This document shows positions 1 to 7,720 of a stretch of 23,102 bases of DNA, one piece after another. A program made the translations under genes and the position numbers. The DNA comes from Olsenella sp. GTDB lineage: Bacteria > Actinomycetota > Coriobacteriia > Coriobacteriales > Atopobiaceae. Where the stretch lies: NCBI GenBank assembly GCA_015062715.1, contig SUUD01000006.1, positions 1-23,102 of the forward strand, written 5' to 3'. The notes under the pieces are model-generated. The model worked only from the letters and a program-made list of their open reading frames with translations. It did no database searches and was not told the origin of the DNA. Every line of letters starts with the position of its first letter. Within the stretch, counting starts at the first letter, position 1.

Positions 1-2048
1 TGGGCGGCGCGGCCCTTCTGGCCGACGGCATCCTCACCCCGGCGGTCACCGTCACCACCGCCATCGAGGGCCTGCGCTCGATCGACCTGGGCTACCGCCT
101 GGTCGGCCCCGGCCAGGGCCGCGTGGTCGCCATCACCATCGCCATCATCTGCGCCCTCTTCTTCATGCAGAAGGCCGGCACCAGCTCGATTGGCAAGCTC
201 TTCGGCCCCGTGATGTGCCTGTGGTTCGCCTTCCTCGCCATCGCCGGCGTCGCCAACTTCATCTGGTACCCCGGCGTCCTGCGCGCCCTCAACCCCGTGC
301 GCGGCCTCCTGTTCCTCGCCTCGCCCCTCAACCGGGCGGGCCTGCGCATCCTGGGCTTCGTGTTCCTCTCGACCACCGGCGCCGAGGCGCTCTACTCCGA
401 CATGGGGCACGTGGGCAAGTCGAACATCTACGCCACGTGGCCCATCGTGAAGGCCTGCCTCATCCTCAACTACCTGGGCCAGGGCGCCTGGTGCCTGGCA
501 AACGCCAACAACCCCGAGCTCATGGGCATCGACGTGGTCAACCCCTTCTTCCAGATGCTCCCCGAGCCCATGCGCCCGTTCGCGGTCCTGCTCTCGACCG
601 TCGCGGCGATCATCGCCTCCCAGGCCCTCATCACGGGCTCCTTCACGCTCGTGTCCGAGGCCACCCGCCTCAACCTCATGCCGCACATGCAGGTCATGTA
701 CCCCTCCGAGACCAAGGGACAGCTCTACATCCCGCTGGTGAACAACATCATGTGGGTCGGCACCATCTTCATCGTGCTGCTCTTCCAGAACTCCGAGCGC
801 ATGGAGGCCGCCTACGGCCTGGCCATCACCGTCACCATGCTCATGACCTCGACGCTGCTCATCAGCTACCTCGCGTTCATCCGCAGGAAGCGCCTCGGCG
901 CCGTGGTCTTCGCCATCGTCTTCGGCGTCATCGAGGTCTCGTTCTTCCTCTCGTGCTGCACGATGTTCTTCGACGGCGGCTACGTCATGATCCTGCTGTC
1001 GGCGGTCCTCTTCTACGTCATGTACGTGTGGCGTCGCGGCACGGCCATCGAGCGCACCCAGACCGTGTACCTGCCCGCCGCCGACTACATCGACCAGCTC
1101 CGCCGGCTCTCCCAGGACGAGCGCTTCGACGTCATCGCCGACAACCTCGTCTTCCTCACCAACGACAGCTCGATTGACAAGCTCGACCGCGACATCCTCT
1201 ACTCGATCCTCGACAAGCACTCCAAGCGCGCCCGCGCCTACTGGTTCGTGAACGTCCGCGTCACCGACGAGCCCTACACGCACTCCTACAGCGTCAACTC
1301 CTTTGGCACCGACTTCGTCTTCAAGGTCCAGCTCCACCTGGGCTTCAAGGTGAACCAGCGCATCAACACCTACCTGCGCCAGGTGGTGGCCGACCTCCAG
1401 AGGACGGGCGAGATGGCCCCGCAGGAGCACCCCTACTCCATCTACAAGGACCCCGGCGAGATCGGCGACTTCCGCTTCTGCATGCTGCGCAAGGTGCTCG
1501 TCCCCGAGACCAACATCTCGCACCGCGACTTCCGCACCATCAACGCCAAGTACGCCATCAGGCGCCTGTGCGGCTCGCCGGCGCGCTGGTACGGCCTCGA
1601 GAACTCCTCGGTGACCGTCGAGTACGTGCCGCTGTTCGCCAAGGTGAAGCCCGCCCTTCACCTCGAGCGCATCCCCTATGAGTCCCAGAAGCGCGCCGAG
1701 GCGGCACGGGCCAGGGGCCAGGAGTCCCAGGGCGCCGCGCGCAAGGCCGTCGCCGAGCGGCCCTTCTCGCCCGCGGCGCTCGAGCAGGCCTCCGAGACCG
1801 CGCTCGAGACGCTCCGCCCGCAGGCTGCCAACGCCGCCCAAGACGACGACACCGACATCTTCTCCGCCGACATGGACGCCGAGATGGCCCAGCTCGAGCA
1901 GGAGGCCGAGAAGACCCTCATCGGCGGCGAGACGGCCCAGTTCCGCGCTCTCGTGATCGACGAGGAGGGCGGGGACGAGCCCGCCGAGGAGCAGCACGAC
2001 GAGCTGGACGCCGCCGTCGACCAGATCATGGACGAGCTCAGGGGCTAG
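1..2048 (+). CDS. kup: KUP-family potassium uptake transporter, 5' end outside window
   Basis: Probable K+ uptake permease of the KUP/HAK/KT family in the cytoplasmic membrane. The reading frame is open from base 3, so the N-terminus (about 100 residues by family comparison) is missing; an internal GTG at 123 is not the true start. The first visible residues, GGAALLADGILTPAVTV, match the conserved KUP segment (GDGVITPAISV-like). Hydrophobic segments run to about base 1050 and are followed by a soluble C-terminal domain. The last ~120 codons (about 1680-2045) form an Ala/Glu/Asp-rich, low-complexity tail absent from the 622-residue E. coli Kup. The stop lies 6 bases from the stop of the convergent HAD gene. 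The family assignment is firm; the role of the tail is unknown. Confidence 0.92.
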   Translation, partial: GGAALLADGILTPAVTVTTAIEGLRSIDLGYRLVGPGQGRVVAITIAIICALFFMQKAGTSSIGKLFGPVMCLWFAFLAIAGVANFIWYPGVLRALNPVRGLLFLASPLNRAGLRILGFVFLSTTGAEALYSDMGHVGKSNIYATWPIVKACLILNYLGQGAWCLANANNPELMGIDVVNPFFQMLPEPMRPFAVLLSTVAAIIASQALITGSFTLVSEATRLNLMPHMQVMYPSETKGQLYIPLVNNIMWVGTIFIVLLFQNSERMEAAYGLAITVTMLMTSTLLISYLAFIRRKRLGAVVFAIVFGVIEVSFFLSCCTMFFDGGYVMILLSAVLFYVMYVWRRGTAIERTQTVYLPAADYIDQLRRLSQDERFDVIADNLVFLTNDSSIDKLDRDILYSILDKHSKRARAYWFVNVRVTDEPYTHSYSVNSFGTDFVFKVQLHLGFKVNQRINTYLRQVVADLQRTGEMAPQEHPYSIYKDPGEIGDFRFCMLRKVLVPETNISHRDFRTINAKYAIRRLCGSPARWYGLENSSVTVEYVPLFAKVKPALHLERIPYESQKRAEAARARGQESQGAARKAVAERPFSPAALEQASETALETLRPQAANAAQDDDTDIFSADMDAEMAQLEQEAEKTLIGGETAQFRALVIDEEGGDEPAEEQHDELDAAVDQIMDELRG

Positions 2049-2054
2049 GCCGGG

Positions 2055-2909
2055 CTATTCCAGCAACCCCATGAGGTACGTGCCGACACCACCCCCGTCG
2101 TTGGTGCCGCAGACGTCGTCGGCGGCGACCCTCGCCTCGTCGGTGCCGTTTGCCATGGCCACGCCAAGCCCCGCCGCGGCGAGCATCGAGGCGTCGTTGC
2201 CCGAGTCGCCGAAGGCGACGGTTCCCTCTCGGGCGACGCCCAGCCAGTCGCACGCCCAGGCAAGCGCGTTGCCCTTGGTGGCGCGCGCGTCGGATATCTC
2301 GAAGCCGCCCTTCCACGACGACACGATGACGAGCGTGGGGTCCTCCGCCACGGCGGCCAGGATGCGGTCGCGGTCGGCAGGGTCGTGCCAGAACGAGGTG
2401 ACGCGCATGAGGGGCTCGCCGCCCTCGGCGCACGTGCGCTCGACGATCTGGGGGACGGTGAGGTCGAGCTGCGTCCTGCCGGCGAGCATGTACCTGAGCG
2501 TATGCGGCTCTATGCCAAAGCCAAGAATCTTGGCAAAGCGCCGCCGCTCCACATAGACCTCCTCGCCCACGAAGAGGTCGAAGGTGACGTCGAGGTCACG
2601 CAGGCGCTCGTAGAGGGCAAGGGTGCGCTCGCAGCCCAAGGGGACCGAGAAGAGGCGCCTGCCCAGCCGTGGCATGCCGTCGCGGACCACCTCGTAGGCG
2701 GCGGCGCCATTCGCCGCGATGGCAAGGCGGCACGAGGGGTGGCGCAGCACCTCCCCCGGCACCATGGAGGCGTTGCGCCCCGTGCAGGGCACGAACGTGC
2801 CCCCGGCCGCCAGTAGGCGGTCGAGGGCGAGGTCGTTGGCGGGAGGGACCGACTTGTCGGTCGCCAGCCAGGTGCCGTCCAGGTCGGCGAAGACCGCAGA
2901 GACACGCAC
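2055..2909 (-). CDS. Cof-type HAD-superfamily (IIB) phosphatase
   Basis: Predicted cytoplasmic sugar-phosphate or other small-phosphoester phosphatase, 284 aa. HAD motif I is FADLDGTW (nucleophile Asp9, acid/base Asp11), with Trp where Leu is usual. Motif II is PCTGRN, the motif III lysine is in KGNALAWA, and motif IV is FGDSGNDASML, all in Cof/IIB order with a cap domain between motifs II and III. The start is GTG, three bases after the citrate synthase stop, so it is the last gene of the ACT-citrate synthase-HAD operon and probably translationally coupled. The substrate cannot be read from sequence; Cof proteins are promiscuous. Confidence 0.9.
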   Translation of the reverse strand: MRVSAVFADLDGTWLATDKSVPPANDLALDRLLAAGGTFVPCTGRNASMVPGEVLRHPSCRLAIAANGAAAYEVVRDGMPRLGRRLFSVPLGCERTLALYERLRDLDVTFDLFVGEEVYVERRRFAKILGFGIEPHTLRYMLAGRTQLDLTVPQIVERTCAEGGEPLMRVTSFWHDPADRDRILAAVAEDPTLVIVSSWKGGFEISDARATKGNALAWACDWLGVAREGTVAFGDSGNDASMLAAAGLGVAMANGTDEARVAADDVCGTNDGGGVGTYLMGLLE

Positions 2910-2912
2910 GCG

Positions 2913-4379
2913 CTAGCCCCTCTCGGCGATGGGCACGTAGTCGGCAAGCGGGGCGACGGAGTTGTAGGCCGGCCGGATGAGCCTTTGGGCGCCGAAGAGC
3001 TCCTCCATGCGGTGCGCGGCCCAGCCGGCCATGCGCGCGATCGCGAAGATCGGCGTGTACATGTCCTGCGGGATGTCGAGCATGGAGTAGATGAAGCCCG
3101 TGTACATGTCGATGTTGGTGCTGATGGGCTTTTGGATGCCGCGCACCTCGCGCATGAGCTGCGGGCCCAGCCGCTCCACGCGTGCGATGAGGTCGAGCTT
3201 GTCGGCCTGGCCCTTCTGGCGGGCGAGGCGCTGGGCGTAGTAGCGCACGATCTCGGCGCGCGGGTCGGTGACGGTGTAGACCGCATGCCCCAGGCCATAG
3301 ATGAGCCCCGTGCGGTCGTAGGCCTGCTTGCGCAGGATCTGCTCGAGGTAGGCGCCGACCTCGTCGTCGCTGCCCCAGTCCGAGACGTGCTCGGCGATGT
3401 CGTCGATCATCTCGCCGGCCTTGTAGTTTGCGCCGCCGTGCTTGGGCCCCTTGAGCGAGCCCAGGGCCGCGGCATAGGCAGAGTAGGGGTCGGTGCCGGA
3501 GGAGGAGAGCACGCGCGTGGCAAACGTCGAGTTGTTGCCGCCGCCATGCTCGGCATGGAGCATGAGCATGACGTCCAGCAGCATGGCCTCCTCGTGGCTG
3601 AAGCCCTCCTCGCCGCGGAGGATGTCGAGCACCGACTCCGCCATCGAGAAGCCCTCGTTGACGGGCGGGACCTCGACGCGGGTGTCCTTGCCCTCGCGGG
3701 CGGCGCGCGCCGCCTCGCTGGCGATGGCGGCGGCACGCGGCCAACGTGCGAGCAGCGAGAGGGCAACGTCGACCTCGTGTGTGGGCGAGGTGTCGTCGGG
3801 GTTGGGGTCGAAGGAGTACAGCAGCAGCGTGATGCGCTGGAGCACGTTCATGATCGACTGGGAGTACGTGGTGCGCGGGAAGATGTGCAGGAACCCCTCG
3901 GGGAGCTGGCGGCGCGAGTCGATGCGCGCGCGGAAGTCGTCGAGCTGCTCGGCGGTGGGGAGGGCTCCGGAGATGAGCAGGTACGCAACCTCCTCGAAGC
4001 CGAAGCGGTCCTCGGACTGGGCACCCTCGACGAGGTCGGCGATGTGGTACCCACGCAGCATGAGGTCGCCCTCGTCGGGGACGACGACGCCGTCGACCTT
4101 GTTGTAGCCGTGCACGTTCGAGACGCTGGTGAGGCCCACGAGCACGCCGGAGCCATCGGCGTTGCGCAGGCCGCGCTTGACGTCGTACTTCTCGTAGAGC
4201 TCGGCGGGGGCGATGTCGACCCTCTCGTAGCCGTGGTAGAGCTGGTCCGAGACGGGCGGAAGCCCCACGCTCTCGGACGGCATGGGGTAGGCGTCGACGA
4301 TGCGCGTGAGGGCCGAGGAGTCTGCCTCGGCGAGGATGCGGCGCGCGGCCGCGTCTCGTGCGTCCTGGATGATTCCCAA
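2913..4379 (-). CDS. Citrate synthase (citrate/2-methylcitrate synthase type)
   Basis: Condenses acetyl-CoA with oxaloacetate; in anaerobes this usually feeds 2-oxoglutarate and glutamate synthesis. The protein is 488 aa, longer than the usual ~430 because of an N-terminal extension of roughly 50-70 residues. Catalytic positions are visible: His278 in MLHAEHGGGNNSTF, His365 in YGLGHAVY, and Asp424 in STNIDMYTG. The usual GHRVY arginine is Ala; I recall this in the clostridial citrate/2-methylcitrate branch, so activity is not excluded. The start is TTG, preceded by GGAAGGGGGA at good spacing and 12 bases after the ACT gene stop. A 2-methylcitrate or related synthase role is possible. Confidence 0.92.
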   Translation of the reverse strand: MGIIQDARDAAARRILAEADSSALTRIVDAYPMPSESVGLPPVSDQLYHGYERVDIAPAELYEKYDVKRGLRNADGSGVLVGLTSVSNVHGYNKVDGVVVPDEGDLMLRGYHIADLVEGAQSEDRFGFEEVAYLLISGALPTAEQLDDFRARIDSRRQLPEGFLHIFPRTTYSQSIMNVLQRITLLLYSFDPNPDDTSPTHEVDVALSLLARWPRAAAIASEAARAAREGKDTRVEVPPVNEGFSMAESVLDILRGEEGFSHEEAMLLDVMLMLHAEHGGGNNSTFATRVLSSSGTDPYSAYAAALGSLKGPKHGGANYKAGEMIDDIAEHVSDWGSDDEVGAYLEQILRKQAYDRTGLIYGLGHAVYTVTDPRAEIVRYYAQRLARQKGQADKLDLIARVERLGPQLMREVRGIQKPISTNIDMYTGFIYSMLDIPQDMYTPIFAIARMAGWAAHRMEELFGAQRLIRPAYNSVAPLADYVPIAERG

Positions 4380-4391
4380 GGGTCCCCCTTC

Positions 4392-4688
4392 CTAGAGGCG
4401 GTACATGAAGCGGAAGACCTCCTCGCGCTGCATCGTGATCTGGACCCCAAGCTCGCCGGAAAGCGCGTCGAGGGCGTCCTTCACCTCGGAGAAGCCCGAG
4501 GTGGATGCGGAGAGGTCGACGAGCATCGTCATGGTGAAGATGCCCTGCAGGATGGTCTGGGAGATGTCGAGGATGTTGACCTCGTGCCGTGCGAGCGCAC
4601 CGGCGACCGCCGCGACGATGCCCGACCTGTCGCTTCCCAGGACGGTGATGATCGCGCGGCCTGATGAGGTGGCGGACTCTTCTGCCAT
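4392..4688 (-). CDS. ACT-domain protein, UPF0237 family
   Basis: Small (98 aa) single ACT-domain protein, probably a ligand-sensing regulatory subunit. The fold signature is RAIITVLGSDRSGIVAAVAG, then LARHEVNILDISQ, then FTMTMLVDLS, as in the UPF0237/YjhC-like ACT family of about 90 residues. The ATG at 4688 is chosen because GGAGG lies 6 bases upstream; the frame stays open to 4808 but the added residues have no family character. It is first in an operon with citrate synthase and a HAD phosphatase. UPF0237 genes often sit next to UPF0210 (DUF711), but no UPF0210 gene is seen here. The ligand (amino acid?) is unknown. Confidence 0.88.
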   Translation of the reverse strand: MAEESATSSGRAIITVLGSDRSGIVAAVAGALARHEVNILDISQTILQGIFTMTMLVDLSASTSGFSEVKDALDALSGELGVQITMQREEVFRFMYRL

Positions 4689-4764
4689 CTTGCGCCTCCA
4701 ATGTGTCTGGAATAACGTCGCTTGCCGCAGCGGGAGCGGCACGGCGAGCTGGTTCGGTGCGACA

Positions 4765-4794
4765 ATTGTACCCAAGGCCCCGGCAGCACCCCAA
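4765..4794 (-). promoter_or_regulatory. Candidate promoter of the ACT-citrate synthase-HAD operon
   Basis: On the minus strand, TTGGGG (4789-4794) and TACAAT (4765-4770) are separated by 18 bases, about 75 bases upstream of the ACT start. The -10 is a 5/6 match and the -35 is weak. This is motif reading only. Confidence 0.3.
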
Positions 4795-4861
4795 ACGGGG
4801 CGCCACAATCAACACGGCGGTAACATCGCCGACGGAAGCCGGCGAAGGCGAGGAGGATGCA

Positions 4862-6043
4862 ATGAGGGACTTCCAGTGGGTCTCCCCCACCGAGTTCGTG
4901 TTCGGTCGGGCAGCGGAGGAGCGCGTCGGGGCATGGGCGGCGGCCCATGGCCACCAGCGTGCCCTCGTCGTCTATGGCAGGGGCAGCGTCGAGCGCTCGG
5001 GGGTGCTGGCCCGCGTGCTCGCGTCACTCGACGCGGCGGGCGTCGAGCACGTCGAGATGGGTGGCGTGCGCCCCAACCCCGAGGTCTCGAGCGTGCGACG
5101 CGGCATCGAGCTGGCACGCGAGCATGACGTCGACCTCATCGTCCCCATTGGGGGCGGCTCCACCATCGACTGCTCCAAGGGCATCGCGGGCGGCGTCTTC
5201 CTGGAGGGCGACGTCTGGGAGCTCTACCAGAAGCCCAACCCCCGCACAATCGAGCGCGCCCTTCCCCTGGCCGTCGTCCTCACCATCCCCGCCGCAGGCT
5301 CGGAGGGCTCCGACTCGAGCGTCGTCTCCAACGACGAGCTCGGCCTCAAGAGCGGCCTGCACAGCGACCTCGTGCGCCCCCGCGTAGCCTTCATGGACCC
5401 CGAGCTCACCATGACGCTCCCCGCATGGCAGACCTTCTCAGGCATAACCGACATGTGCGCGCACATCATGGAGCGCTTCTTCTCGGCGTCCGAGGACGTC
5501 CCCGTGACCGACGAAATCGCCCTCGCCCTGCTGCGCTCCATCCGCTCCTGCGCGCTGCGCCTGGTCGGCGACCCCATGGACTACGAGGCGCGCGCCAACA
5601 TCATGTGGGCGAGCACCCTGGCGCACAACGGCCTTGCCGGGCGCGGGCGCGTGGAGGACTGGGCGTCGCACGCGCTCGAGCACGAGCTCTCGGCCCTGCA
5701 CACCGACGTCACGCACGGTGCCGGCCTCGCGGTGGTGTTTCCCGCTTGGATGCGCTACGTGTGCGACGCGCGCCCCGAGCGCTTCGCGCGCTTTGGCCGC
5801 GAGGTCTTTGGCCTGGTCCCCACGGGAGACGCCCTCGTCGACGCGCGCCTCGCGATCGACGCGCTCCAGGACTTCTTCACCTCGCTCGGCATGCCACGCA
5901 CCCTCGACGACCTCGGGTTCGCCAAGGACGAGGTCGAAAGCCTCCTGGTGACGCTGCGGCAGAACAAGGGCGAGGCCTTTGGCAGCTTCAAGCGGCTGAC
6001 GATCGATGACGCCCGGAAGATCTACCTCTCGATGTTCGCGTAG
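4862..6043 (+). CDS. Iron-containing (group III) alcohol dehydrogenase, butanol-dehydrogenase/YqhD-like
   Basis: NAD(P)H-dependent aldehyde/alcohol oxidoreductase, 393 aa, the usual length for this family. The dinucleotide-binding stretch is PIGGGSTIDCSKGIA (about 95-109). The metal ligands of the YqhD type are recognisable as Asp197 and His201 (GITDMCAH), His270 (EDWASHALEHE) and His285 (DVTHGAG). The ATG at 4862 follows AGGAGG with 5-base spacing; the frame extends upstream but without family sequence. It is divergent from the ACT operon and convergent with carD. Expected work is reduction of fermentation or toxic aldehydes; which aldehyde cannot be told. Confidence 0.92.
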   Translation: MRDFQWVSPTEFVFGRAAEERVGAWAAAHGHQRALVVYGRGSVERSGVLARVLASLDAAGVEHVEMGGVRPNPEVSSVRRGIELAREHDVDLIVPIGGGSTIDCSKGIAGGVFLEGDVWELYQKPNPRTIERALPLAVVLTIPAAGSEGSDSSVVSNDELGLKSGLHSDLVRPRVAFMDPELTMTLPAWQTFSGITDMCAHIMERFFSASEDVPVTDEIALALLRSIRSCALRLVGDPMDYEARANIMWASTLAHNGLAGRGRVEDWASHALEHELSALHTDVTHGAGLAVVFPAWMRYVCDARPERFARFGREVFGLVPTGDALVDARLAIDALQDFFTSLGMPRTLDDLGFAKDEVESLLVTLRQNKGEAFGSFKRLTIDDARKIYLSMFA

Positions 6044-6053
6044 GCACACGTCC

Positions 6054-6205
6054 GGGCACCTGGCCTGAGGTGGGACAGCCACCCCGGAGGATGTGTCCCG
6101 TTCTGGGCTCCGCGCTCGCTTCGCTCGCTCATGGGCTGCGCCCATGAGTCGCCCGAACTGGGACAAATCCTCCGGGGTGGCTGTCCCACCTCAGGCCAGG
6201 TGCCC
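6054..6205. repeat. Long imperfect palindromic element between convergent genes
   Basis: The left arm 6054-~6098 and right arm ~6161-6205 are near-perfect reverse complements over about 45 bases; the outer 37 bases (GGGCACC...GGAGGAT) match exactly. The centre (6111-6152) holds GCGCTCGCTTCGCTCGCTC and a smaller palindrome CATGGGC-TGC-GCCCATG. It lies between the convergent adh and carD stops, so it may act as a bidirectional terminator. Its length and its core, which is shared with the 12137-12239 element, look more like a repeated or mobile palindrome. Confidence 0.85.
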
Positions 6206-6232
6206 GCGAAGTTGACGGCGCTCCCTGTCGAC

Positions 6233-6739
6233 CTAGCCCTTGAAGTCCTCGGCGGCGTCGCCGGCGCGGCTCTCGAAGAGCGCCACGACGTCGTCCTGCC
6301 CGACCTCGAGCGAGCACGCGAGCTCGGAGAGCGAGCGGGCCTGCGCCTCCTTGAGGATGCGCTCGTAGACCACGGGTGGCTTCTTGTTGCGCTTGCGGAC
6401 CTCGGCAATGCGCTGGCGGAAGGTCTTGACCACGCGCACGGAGTCACGGCAGGTTCCGTGCTTGATGAGGTTCTTGAAGTACTCCTCCTCGAGGGCGACG
6501 CTCCTGTCGGTGAAGTCGTCCGCCGGCATGGCGGCGTACTCGTCGATCAGGGCCGACGCCTCGTCTGCCGGCAGGACCCTGCGTAGCCTGCCCTCGCCCG
6601 ACACGGGGAAGCTGATGAGCATGGGATGGCGCTGGCCGACCGGCATGAGCTTGTAGGTGGGGTCGGGACCATCTACGATCTCGGCGACCTCACAGACCCC
6701 CTGACCCGGATGAACGATGTACTCCCCAACCTCGAACAA
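6233..6739 (-). CDS. CarD-family transcriptional regulator (RNA polymerase-interacting)
   Basis: CarD/CdnL proteins bind the RNA polymerase beta subunit through an N-terminal RID (Tudor-like) domain and stabilise open promoter complexes, commonly for rRNA and stress control. The N-terminus FEVGEYIVHPGQGVCEV is the classic CarD/TRCF opening, and a helical C-terminal domain follows (about 60-168). I place the start at TTG 6739 because it gives the family-like MFEVGEY and has GGGAGG 8 bases upstream. A GTG at 6748 adds three residues but overlaps that ribosome-binding site. The upstream gap to larB is AT-rich and contains the promoter region. Confidence 0.9.
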   Translation of the reverse strand: MFEVGEYIVHPGQGVCEVAEIVDGPDPTYKLMPVGQRHPMLISFPVSGEGRLRRVLPADEASALIDEYAAMPADDFTDRSVALEEEYFKNLIKHGTCRDSVRVVKTFRQRIAEVRKRNKKPPVVYERILKEAQARSLSELACSLEVGQDDVVALFESRAGDAAEDFKG

Positions 6740-6748
6740 CGGACCCAC

Positions 6749-6915
6749 CTCCCAGATGCGTGAGATTTCATTTTATCACCCGATGGGTATTTCTCCGTAA
6801 TTCATGAGTACGAAAAACCATATAACCTCGTAATTAGCATTCACTATCCATCTACATGCATACTCTGTTCCCAATGCCACACTGGGGTATGCTTGGGGGT
6901 GAATAAGGGGGTCGC
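6749..6915. promoter_or_regulatory. AT-rich divergent control region between carD and larB
   Basis: These 167 bases are far more AT-rich than the surroundings and lie between divergent starts, so promoters for both genes are expected here. On the minus strand TTACGG is followed 17 bases later by GATAAA (a weak carD promoter candidate). Ahead of larB there is an interrupted inverted repeat, GCATAC (6858-6863) / GTATGC (6887-6892), with CCCA/TGGG nested inside. AAGGGGG just before the larB ATG is its ribosome-binding site. I see no confident consensus promoter for larB. Confidence 0.5.
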
Positions 6916-7716
6916 ATGGACAGGGACAAGCTGAGGAGACTGCTCGAGGATGTCGCCGCTGGCGGCGTCTCGCCCGCCGACGCGCTCGCGCAGGTCTCGC
7001 TCTCACCCATCCGCGACCTCGGGTTCGCACAGGTCGACACCGCCCGCGGGGTGCGTCAGGGCGTGGGCGAGGTCGTGTATGGGGCGGGCAAGGACGCCGG
7101 GCAGATCTGCGGCATCGTGCTCGCCCTCGAGGAGTCGGGCCAGCGGCACGTGCTCGTCACCCGCGTCGACCAGCAGAAGCACAACCAGCTCGCGGCCCTT
7201 CTCCGCGAGCGCGGCCACGAGCTGCCGGACTACCGGCCCGCCTCCGGGCTCGCGCTGTTTGGCGGCATGCCCGAGCCCACGGGGACCGGGACCATCGTCG
7301 TCGTCGCCGCCGGCACAAGCGACCTGCCCGTCGCCGAGGAGGCCGCCGTCACGGCAGAGTTCCTCGGCAATGACGTCCGCCTCGTGATGGACGTGGGCGT
7401 CGCAGGCATCCACCGCCTGCTCGCCCATGCCGACGAGGTCGCGAGCGCGAGCGTCGTCATCGCCGTCGCCGGCATGGAGGGGGCCCTGGCGAGCGTGGTG
7501 GGAGGGCTCACCGCAGCACCCGTCATCGCCGTGCCCACCAGCGTCGGCTATGGCGCAAGCTACGGTGGCCTGGCGGCGCTGCTCGCCATGATGAACTCCT
7601 GCGCCTCGGGCGTCTCGGTCGTCAACATAGACAACGGCTTTGGCGCGGGCTACCAGGCCCACCTCATCAATCACGTGGGGTCCCCCACCCCCAGACACGA
7701 CAACGGGAAGGACTAG
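6916..7716 (+). CDS. larB: LarB: pyridinium-3,5-biscarboxylic acid mononucleotide synthase
   Basis: First enzyme of nickel-pincer nucleotide biosynthesis: it carboxylates the pyridinium ring of nicotinic acid adenine dinucleotide and releases AMP. The 266-aa protein has the LarB N-terminal part (DLGFAQVDTARGVRQGVGEVVYG) and a C-terminal AIRC/PurE-like domain ending in the diagnostic MNSCASGVSVVNIDNGFGAG. The ATG start has AAGGGGG 4 bases upstream. The larC ATG begins 4 bases after the larB stop, so the two are co-transcribed. larA (lactate racemase) and larE (sulfur transferase) are not in this window, so the enzyme served by the cofactor is unknown. Confidence 0.93.
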   Translation: MDRDKLRRLLEDVAAGGVSPADALAQVSLSPIRDLGFAQVDTARGVRQGVGEVVYGAGKDAGQICGIVLALEESGQRHVLVTRVDQQKHNQLAALLRERGHELPDYRPASGLALFGGMPEPTGTGTIVVVAAGTSDLPVAEEAAVTAEFLGNDVRLVMDVGVAGIHRLLAHADEVASASVVIAVAGMEGALASVVGGLTAAPVIAVPTSVGYGASYGGLAALLAMMNSCASGVSVVNIDNGFGAGYQAHLINHVGSPTPRHDNGKD

Positions 7717-7720
7717 GCTC

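Noticed and set aside
123..2048. KUP gene starting at the GTG at 123
   Set aside because: The same frame is open to the window edge and encodes the conserved KUP segment upstream of 123, so the gene is cut by the window.
2985..4664. 559-codon plus-strand open frame
   Set aside because: Antisense to citrate synthase; no recognisable domain and no ribosome-binding site that stands out.
2596..4890. 764-codon minus-strand open frame
   Set aside because: Arg/His/Pro/Gly-rich shadow in another frame of the HAD, citrate synthase and ACT genes.
6811..6840. TATAACC near the carD promoter as another GntR operator
   Set aside because: Only a partial, unphased, non-palindromic match in an AT-rich stretch.
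6858..6892. NikR operator upstream of the nickel-cofactor genes
   Set aside because: Half-sites are GCATAC/GTATGC with 23-base spacing, opposite in orientation and wrong in spacing for GTATGA-N16-TCATAC.
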